From contig NZ_JBDPMD010000031.1 of NCBI RefSeq assembly GCF_039871875.1, positions 1-64,000 of the forward strand: a stretch of 64,000 bases of DNA, given 5' to 3'. The notes beneath the pieces are model-generated. The model was given only the letters and a program-made list of their open reading frames with translations, searched no databases and was not told the origin of the DNA. This document shows, piece by piece, positions 48,017 through 56,313 of the stretch (positions within the stretch are counted from its first letter, which is position 1; every line of letters starts with the position of its first letter). Position numbers and translations under genes: made by a program. Source of the DNA: Sphaerisporangium sp039871875 (GTDB taxonomy: Bacteria; Actinomycetota; Actinomycetes; Streptosporangiales; Streptosporangiaceae).

Positions 48017-48590
48017 TCACACGACCGCGGCGATCGCGGTAGCGATCATGTCGGTGACCCCTCCGGGCCGGGACACGGTCAGCGCGTGCGAGGCACCGGT
48101 CAGCTCCACGGTTGCCTTGGCGCCGGCCCGCTCGGCCATGACCCGGTGCATCGCGATCGGGACGTTGCGATCGGCGTCGGGGAACACGAACCATGACGGC
48201 AGCCCCTGCCATGCCGGGGGGCCGGAGGCATCGTTCAGTGCCACGTCACGCAGCGGACGCTGGGGCGCGGCGAGCACCGCCGCCTCGGCCGCGGGCACAT
48301 CCGCGGCGAATTGCTCGTGGAAGCGGTCTTGCCGGATGTCGAGGTCGAGCGTCCCGCCTCCGAGCGGTACCGGCGCGAGCGTGTCGCCGAGTGTGCTGCC
48401 CGCGAAGCGGCCGGTCCGCTCGAAGATGCTCTCCCCTCGCTGGGGCGCGAAGGCGGCCACGAAGACCAGCCTGCGCACGTAATCGTGACGGTTGCGGCGT
48501 TGGTGATGACCGCGCCGCCGTAGGAATGGCCGGCCAGGACGACCGGCCCGGGGATCGAGGCGATGATGCTGGACACGAACGCGGCGTCAC
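48017..48590 (-). pseudogene. Frameshifted, 5'-truncated alpha/beta hydrolase
   Basis: The C-terminal 153 codons (48478-48017) read LVFVAAFAPQRGESIF to GLPSWFVFPDADRNVPIAMHRVMAERAGAKATVELTGASHALTVSRP, with the catalytic Asp and His of an alpha/beta hydrolase. The nucleophile region SIPGPVVLAGHSYGGAVITNAA lies just upstream but in another frame (about 48582-48485), so an indel near 48480 broke the gene. Everything before DAAFVSSIIASI is missing because IstB sequence begins at about 48586. Confidence 0.82.
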
Positions 48591-48882
48591 CCTCTGCGTC
48601 GACGAGCTGGGCTACATGGAACTCGACCGGCGCGGCGCCGAACTCCTCTTCCAGGTCCTCACCGAGCGAGAAGAGAAGGCCAGCGTCGCCATCGCCTCCA
48701 ACGTATCCTTCAGCGGCTGGACCGAGACTTTCACCGACCTCCGCCTCTGCGTCGCCATCGTCGACCGCCTCACCTGCGGCGGCAACATCATCGAGACCGG
48801 AACCGAGTCCTACCGGCTCGCCCAAACCCGCGCCCAGGTCACTGCCTCCACCACCGCGAAGAAGGCCGCCGCTGGCAGTTGA
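48586..48882 (+). pseudogene. C-terminal remnant of IS21-family helper ATPase IstB
   Basis: The frame reads TLCVDELGYMELDRRGAELLFQVLTEREEKASVAIASNVSFSGWTETFTDLRLCVAIVDRLTCGGNIIETGTESYRLAQTR: Walker B (CVDELGY), sensor I (VAIASNVSFSGW) and the terminal region of IstB. Walker A and the N-terminal half are absent and no istA is adjacent. Insertion or deletion of this element truncated the hydrolase on its left. Confidence 0.88.
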
Positions 48883-48943
48883 GCATGGGCCTTGGGAAGC
48901 TCAGCGACTGGCGCGGTGGGCGGCCCGGACCCGCAGCAGTAAC

Positions 48944-50308
48944 TCAGTGCGATCGAGACTCGAGCAGATCGTGGAGCTGCTGCGTCACCGGATCGTGCGG
49001 GCGGGCGACGAAGGCGATGTGCAGCCAGCCGTCGGCGTCGGCTAGGAAGAGATCGTCGCGGACGGACGGGTCGGCACCGCGCTCCAAAAGCAGCCGGATC
49101 ACCTCGAGATGACCGCCCGGGATCGCCCAGTGCAGGCCGGTCCGCCCGAGGTAGGGCGCGACGTCGGGATGGACGCCGCGGTCGAGGAGCCAGCGCACGA
49201 CCTCGATCCGGCCATGCTGGCAGGCATGGACGAACGCCTCTCCCACGATCTCCTCCGGATCATCGGTCACCGGCAGCCGAGACGGCAAGCCACCGCCGGC
49301 GTCGGCGAGGTCGGGGCGCGCCGACGCGGCGTCCGGCCGTAGTCTGCCGTCGGCGTCGAAACAGGCCCGCACCAGATCCAGCCGACCGCAGGCGGCATAC
49401 GTCCAGAGCGCCTGCGGGACGATCCTGTGCTCAGCGAGCAGGTCGACGACCTCCGTGTTGCCGTGGTGGATGGCGTTCTCCAGTGGGGTGATGCCCCAAG
49501 GTCGGGTGCCGGGGTCGGCACCGGCGTCCAGCAGCAGGCGCACGTATTCGACCCGATTGGATCGGGCAGCCCAGATAAGTGGGCCCTCCAACTTGGTGGC
49601 CTTGCCGATCAAGACATCCACTGCGGTGCGCGGCACACCGAGATCCTTCTCGAGCCGGACACCGGGGATCGTCTCGGGGCCCGCCAGCATCTGCAGCAGG
49701 GTGTCGGCCTGCTCGGCGGTCAGATGGGCCAGCCGATGAGTATCGCCGGCCAGCAGGGCTTCGGCCTCGCGGTACAGGCGCCGCCGCTCCTCCTGACGTT
49801 CATCGAGATCACGCCTGGATTTCTCGGCGAACGACACGAGCTCGCGCCAGGTCGGGAAACCCGCCTCCCGCGCGATGACCAGCCGCGCGTCTCGAAGCTC
49901 GGTGGTGGTGGCGGAGGTGGCGACGGCGTGCCGAGACACGTAGGCCCGCAAACGTCGCAACGCGCCTGCGTCGTTGCGACGCAGGTCGGCCAGGAGGGCG
50001 TCGGCCATCGAGGCGTAGGCGCCGGGGCTGAGTCCCATGAGGCGGGAGACCGGCCGATCTTCGGTGGCACTGCGGCTTTCGATGTGAGCGCGGAACTCGG
50101 CCCAGGTTCGGAATCCGTGTTCCTGAGCGAGCACGAACTGGGCATCGCTGAGCAGGAACCGCTCGGCAGCCCGGTCGCCCAGCACGTCGGCGACCCGGGC
50201 TTCGGCTGTCGTATCGCCCATCGCGTACGCGTGATGCAGGTGCTTGGCCTGCTTGCGGTAGTACTCCAGGTTCGGATGGGCCGGCAGCTCGAAATGACGA
50301 TCGGACAT
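48944..50308 (-). CDS. Ankyrin repeat domain-containing protein
   Basis: A 454-residue protein. Residues 1-175 are helical, with two similar blocks (FLLSDAQFVLAQEHGFRTWAEFRAHIE and LRDARLVIAREAGFPTWRELVSFAE) seen N-terminal to actinobacterial ankyrin proteins. From about 235 come ankyrin repeats: GPLIWAARSNRVEYVRLLLDAGADPGTRPWGITPLENAIHHGNTEVVDLL, FVHACQHGRIEVVRWLLDRGVHPDVAPYLGRTGLHWAIPGGHLEVIRLLLERGADP. Likely a cytoplasmic protein-interaction module; partner unknown. ATG 50308. An IstB remnant ends 60 bp downstream. Confidence 0.87.
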   Translation of the reverse strand: MSDRHFELPAHPNLEYYRKQAKHLHHAYAMGDTTAEARVADVLGDRAAERFLLSDAQFVLAQEHGFRTWAEFRAHIESRSATEDRPVSRLMGLSPGAYASMADALLADLRRNDAGALRRLRAYVSRHAVATSATTTELRDARLVIAREAGFPTWRELVSFAEKSRRDLDERQEERRRLYREAEALLAGDTHRLAHLTAEQADTLLQMLAGPETIPGVRLEKDLGVPRTAVDVLIGKATKLEGPLIWAARSNRVEYVRLLLDAGADPGTRPWGITPLENAIHHGNTEVVDLLAEHRIVPQALWTYAACGRLDLVRACFDADGRLRPDAASARPDLADAGGGLPSRLPVTDDPEEIVGEAFVHACQHGRIEVVRWLLDRGVHPDVAPYLGRTGLHWAIPGGHLEVIRLLLERGADPSVRDDLFLADADGWLHIAFVARPHDPVTQQLHDLLESRSH

Positions 50309-51060
50309 CGCAACCTCCTTCGTCGCCGAGGCCCGCTTGCCCGGCCGGAAAGAGGTTGATCTTGTCCGGTGCGTTGAAGTGTTGCTCGAGGTGGGAAAAT
50401 CCCTGCCCGCGGACTGGCAGCGCCCTCGTACGCTCTATTCACACTAGTGATCGGCTCCGAGCGAAGGCAACCCTGGAAAGCGTCGAAGAGCCTTCCGAGA
50501 GGTCAGGAAGATTTCGACGGCCCGGACGGAAGAAATCCCGAATAGCGTCGTTGTCGAAGATCGCGGCCGCAGCCAGGTCTTGGGGCGGCCGCGGTTTCAC
50601 CCTCGCCGACCTGTCGCAGCAGGTTGTCTACGAGGCCAGGACCCTCAGCGGTCACCCGGCACCAGGCGATGGCGAGCTCAGCGCCCTTACCGAGCGGTTC
50701 GCACAGGGCAACCGCTCGGCTACGGCTGAGCGGGATCGCCCGCACCCTGCTACAGGCCACCAGTCGCCTCTGACACATGGCACGTCCCCCACAGGCCTGC
50801 CGTCGCCCACGTTAGGCGGGAGCACGGTTGTGCCCACCCCGGCCCGCAGACGCCCAGCCGTCAAAGTGCGGTCACTTCTCGCCAACATTGATCATGCTTC
50901 CCGCCGCCAGGTGCGGTCAAGACTCACGAGCAACTGTGGTCAGTTCCCACGAACAAAACCTGTCCCCTCTGCTCTGGTAACTCATCGGGCGTTCTGCAGG
51001 TCAACCTATGCGGTGCCGCCGACGCGATATCAGTCTTAACTTATATAAGTATAGGCCGGT
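50309..51060. other. Gene-free stretch with IS21-end-like repeats
   Basis: Open frames here have no coding character that I can recognise. The right part carries repeated terminal-type motifs: GTGCGGTCA at 50866-50874 and 50911-50919, and TGTGGTCAG at 50935-50943, each followed by a purine/pyrimidine run like those at ends of actinobacterial IS21 elements. Together with the IstB remnant at 48586-48882 this may be the far end of the same lost element. Codon use around 50380-50600 is less GC-biased than the neighbours. Confidence 0.5.
51039..51050. promoter_or_regulatory. Palindromic operator overlapping the arsR promoter
   Basis: ACTTATATAAGT, a perfect 12-bp palindrome 10 bp before the ArsR start, contains the likely -10 (TATAAG/TATATA). 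No Shine-Dalgarno follows, suggesting a leaderless or near-leaderless transcript. Likely autoregulation by the ArsR protein. Confidence 0.65.
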
Positions 51061-51480
51061 ATGATCATCGTCGTGCACGCGTTCGACATTCTCGGCGACC
51101 CCGTGCGCCGGCGCATTCTGGAGCTGCTCGCCGACGGCGAGCAGACCTCCGGGGCGATCACGGACGTCATCCGGGCCGAGTTCGCCATCTCCCAGCCGGC
51201 TGTCTCCCAGCATCTGCGTGTGCTGCGTGACAGCGGGTTCGCGTCGGTGCGGGCTGAGGGCGCTCGGCGGTTCTACGCTGTCGAGCCCGCGCCGCTGAGC
51301 GAGGTTGACGCGTGGCTGGACCGGTTTCGCCGGCACTGGGAACAACGCCTCGACGCCTTGGGGACCGAGCTGGCCCGGGGCAGGCGTGCACGCCTGCCCC
51401 GGGCCAGTGAGGAACCCACCCGGCAGGCCGGGTTCGGCACCGATACGGGCAAAACTGATCCACCACCGACAGGGGCATGA
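51061..51480 (+). CDS. ArsR family regulator
   Basis: A 139-residue winged-helix regulator: AFDILGDPVRRRILELLADGEQTSGAITDVIRAEFAISQPAVSQHLRVLRDSGFASVRAEGARRFYAVEPAPLSEVDAWLDRF (residues 5-87), the SdpR-like group that usually precedes AHSA1 domain genes. No metal-binding Cys. Start ATG 51061 or GTG 51073. Its stop is one base before the start of the SRPBCC gene, so the two are an operon in the common ArsR-AHSA1 arrangement. Confidence 0.9.
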   Translation: MIIVVHAFDILGDPVRRRILELLADGEQTSGAITDVIRAEFAISQPAVSQHLRVLRDSGFASVRAEGARRFYAVEPAPLSEVDAWLDRFRRHWEQRLDALGTELARGRRARLPRASEEPTRQAGFGTDTGKTDPPPTGA

Positions 51481-51481
51481 C

Positions 51482-52126
51482 ATGAAAGACCTACTGGACG
51501 AGCTGGCCGCCGTGCACCGGGCGATGGGCAGCAGCAGAGTGCCCGCCGGCGAGGCGTACACCGTAGAGCTGCGGCGTCGATACGACGCGGAGATCGACGA
51601 CGTCTGGGACGCCATCACCAACCCCGAGCGGCTGGGCCGCTGGTTGAAGCCGGTCACCGGGGACCTCCGGCTTGGCGGAAAGTTCGCGTTGGACGGTGGT
51701 GAGCACGGCGACATCCTCCGGTGCGAACCGCCGCGTCTACTCAAGGTGTCCTGGCTCTACGGACCGGACGCCGACGCCTGGCCCGGCACGAGCGAGGTGG
51801 AAGTGCGCCTGGTCCCGGGCCCCACCGGCGACACGGAGCTCGAACTGATCCACGCAGCGTTCATCGGGGAGCCCTCCTTCCCCACCTACGGCCCAGGCGC
51901 CGGCGGCGTCGGCTGGGACCTGGCTCTGCTCACCCTGGCCCGGCTCCTGACCGAGGGCGAGATCGCCGGCCACGAAGAGTTCGAGAAGTCGCCCGAAGGA
52001 CGCGAATTCAGCCGGCGCAGCGCCGCAGCCTGGGGCCAGGCTCATTTGGCCGCCGGTGGCGAACCGGAGCACGTCGCGGCCGCAGTCGAGGCCACCACCC
52101 AGTTCTACGCCCCCGACCCGGCCTGA
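51482..52126 (+). CDS. SRPBCC (AHSA1-like) family protein
   Basis: A 214-residue START/AHSA1-fold protein: YTVELRRRYDAEIDDVWDAITNPERLGRWLKPVTGDLRLGGKFAL (about residues 24-68), ILRCEPPRLLKVSWLYG, ELELIHAAFIG. A helical extension after residue 155 contains EEFEKSPEGREFSRRSAAAWGQAHLAAG. Such proteins bind hydrophobic ligands; the substrate is unknown. Downstream partner of ArsR; a second SRPBCC gene follows after 106 bp. Confidence 0.87.
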   Translation: MKDLLDELAAVHRAMGSSRVPAGEAYTVELRRRYDAEIDDVWDAITNPERLGRWLKPVTGDLRLGGKFALDGGEHGDILRCEPPRLLKVSWLYGPDADAWPGTSEVEVRLVPGPTGDTELELIHAAFIGEPSFPTYGPGAGGVGWDLALLTLARLLTEGEIAGHEEFEKSPEGREFSRRSAAAWGQAHLAAGGEPEHVAAAVEATTQFYAPDPA

Positions 52127-52232
52127 CATTCCTACTGCGGTGGGCCGACCGGCGCCCTCGGCGCCCGCACCCACGATGAGAATCACGAATCGCCAGGCCG
52201 AGGGCCGTCCCCACACACCTAGAAGGAAACGA

Positions 52233-52736
52233 ATGATGCGCCCCATGAAATACACCGTCTCCATCGAGATCGCCCTGCCGCGGGAGAAGGTGGCCCAGCT
52301 GCTCGCCGACCCGGCACACCTGCCGAAATGGCTGCGGGGCCTGGTGCTGCACGAGCCGCTGAGTGGGGAGCACGGGCAGCTCGGCACCAAGTCGCGTGTC
52401 GTGATGCAGATGGGCCAGCGGAAGATCGAGGGCACCGAGACCATCACACGCCGGGAACCAGCAGACCTGCGCGAGATCACGAAAACGAGCGTCGTTCACT
52501 TCGACCGCGAGATCGTCGGCGAGGGCATGTGGAGCGCCGTGCGGGACCGGCTGACCGAAGCCGGCCCGGAAACGACGCTCTGGGAGTGCGAGAACGAATA
52601 CCGGTTCAGCGGCTTTCTGATGAAGCTGGTGGGACTTCTGATGCCCGGCGCCTTCCGCAAGCAGTCGCAACAGCACATGCAGGACTTCAAGGCGTTCGCC
52701 GAGCAGGGAAAGGACGTCCGCGAAGCGACGGACTGA
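52233..52736 (+). CDS. SRPBCC family protein (polyketide cyclase-like)
   Basis: A 167-residue START-fold protein: YTVSIEIALPREKVAQLLADPAHLPKWLRGLVLHEPLSGEHGQLGTKSRVVMQMG (residues 7-60), then a beta-rich centre and the helix LMKLVGLLMPGAFRKQSQQHMQDFKAFAEQ, as in polyketide-cyclase2-type proteins. AGAAGGAA precedes the first ATG (52233). Same direction as the arsR pair and probably under the same control. Ends before a 229-bp non-coding gap. Confidence 0.83.
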   Translation: MMRPMKYTVSIEIALPREKVAQLLADPAHLPKWLRGLVLHEPLSGEHGQLGTKSRVVMQMGQRKIEGTETITRREPADLREITKTSVVHFDREIVGEGMWSAVRDRLTEAGPETTLWECENEYRFSGFLMKLVGLLMPGAFRKQSQQHMQDFKAFAEQGKDVREATD

Positions 52737-52833
52737 TCTGCCGTAACTGGTCAGGCGTCTGACGGCGTGGCGTGTTGATCTTCCCTTCGTCCGTAGATGA
52801 CCGCTGAGGCAAGCTGCCCTTTGCCACAGATAA

Positions 52834-52858
52834 CGGGGCCGCTTCATGTACGGCCCCG
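52834..52858. terminator. Hairpin terminator between SRPBCC and P450 genes
   Basis: CGGGGCCG-CTTCATGTA-CGGCCCCG, 8-bp perfect stem, 98 bp after the SRPBCC stop, in the gap to the convergent P450 gene. Confidence 0.6.
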
Positions 52859-52965
52859 CGGGCGTCGCCGCAGGTCGCGATCAACGATGCCTCATCCCCC
52901 CTCGTCCGCTTCGCATGAGTGCGGACGGGTGGCCTGCCCCGCCTCCTGGTCCTGTACCCGTGCGG

Positions 52966-54174
52966 TCAGAGGGTCACCGGTAGCGACGTGAGCCGCCACG
53001 TGCCGGGGTCGAGGGCGCGGGTCTCCTCGGGTGCCGTCGCCAGGGCGAGGCGGGGGTGGCGTTCCAGCAGGGCGGTGAGGGCCGTCTCCGTCTGGACGCG
53101 GGCCAGGGCGGCGCCGAGGCAGAAGTGGGGGCCGTGGGAGAAGCCCAGGTGGGGGGCGGCGGCGGGGCGGGTGACGTCCAGGCGGTCGGGGTCGGGGAAG
53201 GCGCGGGGGTCGCGGTTGGCGGCGGCCACGGCGGCGGTGATCGCGTCGCCCTCGCGGATCTCGGCGCCGTACAGCTCGGCGTCCTCGCGGGCGTAGCGCG
53301 GGATCGCCAGCAGGACGGGGCCGCACCAGCGCATGAGCTCCTCGACGGCGCGCGGCATGAGGCCGGGGTCGGCGCGCAGCGCGGCGAGCTGCTCGGGGTG
53401 GGCCAGCAGGGCGGCGACGGCGTTGCCGATGAGGTTGTGCGGCGTCTGGCCCGCCAGGACGAGGAGCCAGACCATGGTGACCATCTCGGTGTCGCTCAGC
53501 CGGTCGTCGTCGTCATGGGCGCGGATCAGGTCGGACAGCAGGTCGTCCCCGGGGTCGGCACGCCGCCGCGCCAGGGCTTCCTTGGCGCCGCCGATGATGC
53601 CGGGCAGCGCCTCGGCCAGCCCCTGGCCGGAGCCGGACGCGATGACCGCGCCGTACTCGCGCCACGCCGGGCGGTCGGCGTGCGGGATGCCGACCAGCTC
53701 GCAGATCACGTCGATGGGCAGCGGCCGGGCGTAGTGCCGCATGAGGTCCACCACTCCCCCCTCGGCGTGGCCGGGCAGCTCGTCGAGCAGCCGCGCCACG
53801 AGCGGCTCGATCCTCGGCCGGAACTCGGCGGCCCGGCGCACGCTGAAGGCGGGGGCCACCAGCTTGCGCAGCCGGACGTGCTCCGGCCCCTCCATCTCCG
53901 ACATGGTCCGCATGTACGGCAGGCAGTCCTCCGGCACACCGGGCCGCAGGAAGCTCTCCGATCTGATGCCGAAACGGGGGTCGCCCAGCAGCGCGCGGGC
54001 TCCCTCGTGCCGGGTGAGCAGCCACACCGGGCCGATGCCGGGGATGGTCAGCCGCGCGATGGGCGAGCTTTCCCTGATCTCGCCGTAGGAGGTGAACGGG
54101 TCGCGGATCACCCGCATGTCGGTGAGGTCGATCTCGGGGATGACGGCGGCGGCGCCCGTGCGGTCTTCGGTCAT
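52966..54174 (-). CDS. Cytochrome P450
   Basis: A 402-residue class I bacterial P450. The heme Cys (C352) is in FSHGPHFCLGAALAR; ExxR is within VEELMRW (about residue 281), and the PERF-like region is PDRLDVTRP. EMEGPEHVRLRKLVAPAFS (about 94-112) is the usual helix C. Notably helix I reads LVLAGQTPHNLIG (237-249) instead of AGxE/DTT, so the acid-alcohol pair for O2 activation is missing and the helix is one residue shorter. Redox partners are not adjacent. Divergent from a TetR gene, its likely regulator. Confidence 0.9.
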   Translation of the reverse strand: MTEDRTGAAAVIPEIDLTDMRVIRDPFTSYGEIRESSPIARLTIPGIGPVWLLTRHEGARALLGDPRFGIRSESFLRPGVPEDCLPYMRTMSEMEGPEHVRLRKLVAPAFSVRRAAEFRPRIEPLVARLLDELPGHAEGGVVDLMRHYARPLPIDVICELVGIPHADRPAWREYGAVIASGSGQGLAEALPGIIGGAKEALARRRADPGDDLLSDLIRAHDDDDRLSDTEMVTMVWLLVLAGQTPHNLIGNAVAALLAHPEQLAALRADPGLMPRAVEELMRWCGPVLLAIPRYAREDAELYGAEIREGDAITAAVAAANRDPRAFPDPDRLDVTRPAAAPHLGFSHGPHFCLGAALARVQTETALTALLERHPRLALATAPEETRALDPGTWRLTSLPVTL

Positions 54175-54195
54175 GCGTCCTCCAGCTTTCGGATG

Positions 54196-54223
54196 TTCAG
54201 AACATATGATGACATCATCTGAA
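54196..54223. promoter_or_regulatory. Nested palindromes between P450 and TetR genes
   Basis: ATGATG-A-CATCAT (54206-54218) lies inside a larger imperfect repeat with TTCAGA (54196-54201) and TCTGAA (54218-54223). The local sequence is AT-rich. Probable TetR operator governing both divergent genes. Confidence 0.6.
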
Positions 54224-54277
54224 TGGCGACGGTATCTTCTGATCCGACGCGTGGCAAACCGGGGGAACGAGGGGACC

Positions 54278-55414
54278 ATGGGGCGGCTCACCCGGGCGGA
54301 GGCCCAGGAACGCAACCGGGCCAGAGTGCTGGCCGCCGCCCAGGACGAGTTCGCCGAACACGGCTTCCGCGACGCCAAGATCGACGCCATCGCCGACCGC
54401 GCCGGCCTCACCCGGGGCGCGGTCTACTCCAACTTCCCCGGCAAACGGGCCCTGTACTTCGCGGTCCTCGCCGCCCTGTCCGACCCGCCCCACCCCACGG
54501 GCCGCCTCGACCCCCACCCTCCCGCCGCCGCGCCTCCCCACGGGACGCCGGCCCCGGATGCGGGCGGTGCCGCGCGTGAGGCGCTCGGGGCGCTCGCACG
54601 GGAGTGGGTGGCGCGGCTTCCGCTCGCCACCGACGAGCACGGGCCGGCCCGGCTCGGCCGGGACCTGATGCCGGAGATCCTCGCCGAGGACCGGACGCGG
54701 CACGCGTTCGCCCAACTGCTGAAGCTGGACGCGATCCTGCTCGGCCTGGCCCTGGAACGGCTGCGCCCGCCCGGGGCGCCGGCGGCCCGGCAGGTGCGGC
54801 TCGCCGAGGCGGTGCTGACCACCTTGCACGGCGCGAGCCAGATGGCCGCCGCGGCGCCCGGCTTCCTGGAGCCCTTCGACGTCGTCACCGTCTGCCGCGA
54901 GCTGGCCGGGCTCGACCTCGGCGGCGGCCGGCCCCCGCTGCCCGGCGTCCCCCCGCCCCGCGCCGTGGACGAGCCGTGGTCGCCGCCGCCCGCGACGGAC
55001 GCGGTGCGCCGCTCCCCCGCCCGTCTCCTCGGCGACGGCGTGGTCGCGGTGCTCGGCCTGCACCGCCTGGAGGCCGCCGAGGAGGCCGTCCGCGCCGCAC
55101 CCCCCGGCACACCGGTCACCGCCGTCGTGGTCACCGGCGATCCGGGCGAGTTGTCCCCGCTGGCCCGCCTGGTCGTCGCCGACGTGTGCGCCCCCCTGCG
55201 GCAGGCCTTCCCGGCGCACGCCTGGCCTCCCCTGCAGGTGGTCCACGACGACACCGGCGCCCTGGCCGCCGCGGCGGGTGTCCCCGCCGTGTCCGACAGC
55301 ACCGAGACGGCCGTCCGCGTCGAGGGCGGCCGCGTGGTCGCCCGCGCCGACGGCCGCCTTGCCGCGCACGCCACCGCGGCGTCCGTCACCCGCCCGTCCC
55401 GTCAGACGCGCTAG
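54278..55414 (+). CDS. TetR family regulator with long C-terminal extension
   Basis: A 378-residue protein. Residues 1-55 are the HTH (AQERNRARVLAAAQDEFAEHGFRDAKIDAIADRAGLTRGAVYSNFPGKRAL), followed by a helical ligand domain to about 215. The last 150 residues form a separate alpha/beta region: LGDGVVAVLGLHRLEAAEEAVRAAPPGTPVTAVVVTGDPGELSPLARLVVADVC to PLQVVHDDTGALAAAAGVPAVSDSTETAVRVEGGRVVARADG, resembling a thioredoxin/peroxiredoxin-type fold without a CxxC. Normal TetR proteins have about 190-220 residues. ATG 54278 with GAGGGG; divergent from the P450. Confidence 0.85.
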   Translation: MGRLTRAEAQERNRARVLAAAQDEFAEHGFRDAKIDAIADRAGLTRGAVYSNFPGKRALYFAVLAALSDPPHPTGRLDPHPPAAAPPHGTPAPDAGGAAREALGALAREWVARLPLATDEHGPARLGRDLMPEILAEDRTRHAFAQLLKLDAILLGLALERLRPPGAPAARQVRLAEAVLTTLHGASQMAAAAPGFLEPFDVVTVCRELAGLDLGGGRPPLPGVPPPRAVDEPWSPPPATDAVRRSPARLLGDGVVAVLGLHRLEAAEEAVRAAPPGTPVTAVVVTGDPGELSPLARLVVADVCAPLRQAFPAHAWPPLQVVHDDTGALAAAAGVPAVSDSTETAVRVEGGRVVARADGRLAAHATAASVTRPSRQTR

Positions 55415-55536
55415 GACACCAGGAGAACACCGGCACCGCCGTCTCGTGGTCCGAGGGCCGCCCGGCCCGCTCCCCGGCGACGCCTCTTCGCCCGGGACAC
55501 GCCACGAGGCCGGGATGTCTGTCGCCGGCGTGGAGG

Positions 55537-56313
55537 TCAGACGCGAGGGCCGGGCGCGCGGCGGAAGACGAACGGCTCGGCCTCGCGGCCGGGCACGACG
55601 AACCAGCACTCCCCCGTGCCGTCGCTGTCGAGCAGCCGGAAGAACGCGTCGGCCACCGTGGCGACGTCCAGGACGGGGAAGCCGATCTCCTCCAGCTTCC
55701 GCCTGCCGTCGCCGAGGATCGCGGTGTCGGCGAACGACGGGCACAACGCGTGCACCTTGACGCCGGACGCCGCAAGGTGCGGGCCGAGCGAGCGGACGAG
55801 GCCCACCACGGCGTGCTTGTTGGCGGCGTAGATGGGGTCGTCCGGGATGCCGACGATGCCCGCCATGCTGGCGGTCGCCACGATCGTGCCGCCCCCGGCG
55901 GCCCGCAGCGCCGGGAGCGCCGCCTGGACGCCGAACACGACGCCGTCGAGGTTGACGCCCATGACCCGGCGGTAACGCGCCAGGTCGAAGTCGTCGCCGA
56001 GTCCGCAGCCGGAGACGACGCCGGCGTTGAGGAACGCCAGGTCCAGCCGCCCGTACCGGCCGGTCGCGGTGGCCACCGCACGCTCGTTGTCCTCCGGCAG
56101 GGACACGTCGCACGCCACGGCCACCCCTCCGGCCTCCTCGGCGACCCGTCCCGCGGCGTCCTCGTCGACGTCGGCCACCACGACGTGCGCACCGGCGGCG
56201 CCGAGGCGGCGGGCCACCGCGGCCCCGATGCCGTTGCCGCCGCCGGTGACCAGGGCCACCAGGCCGTCCAGGTGGCCGGACCGCACGACGCTGGCGCGCT
56301 CAGAGGTGGTCAC
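55537..56313 (-). CDS. Short-chain dehydrogenase/reductase
   Basis: A 258-residue classical SDR: ALVTGGGNGIGAAVARRLGAAGAHVVVADVDEDAA (residues 20-54; the Asp after beta2 favours NAD(H)), LNAGVV, catalytic Ser in VATASMAGIVG, Tyr-Lys in IYAANKHAVVG. GTG start overlapping the acyl-CoA dehydrogenase stop by 4 bp (GTGA), so it is the second gene of that operon and may oxidise the beta-hydroxy product of the same fatty-acid or branched-chain route. Confidence 0.88.
   Translation of the reverse strand: MTTSERASVVRSGHLDGLVALVTGGGNGIGAAVARRLGAAGAHVVVADVDEDAAGRVAEEAGGVAVACDVSLPEDNERAVATATGRYGRLDLAFLNAGVVSGCGLGDDFDLARYRRVMGVNLDGVVFGVQAALPALRAAGGGTIVATASMAGIVGIPDDPIYAANKHAVVGLVRSLGPHLAASGVKVHALCPSFADTAILGDGRRKLEEIGFPVLDVATVADAFFRLLDSDGTGECWFVVPGREAEPFVFRRAPGPRV

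Noticed and set aside
50356..51039. Open frame of 227 codons before the arsR gene
   Set aside because: Composition is mixed, no domain is visible, and it runs through IS21-end-like repeats and the arsR promoter.
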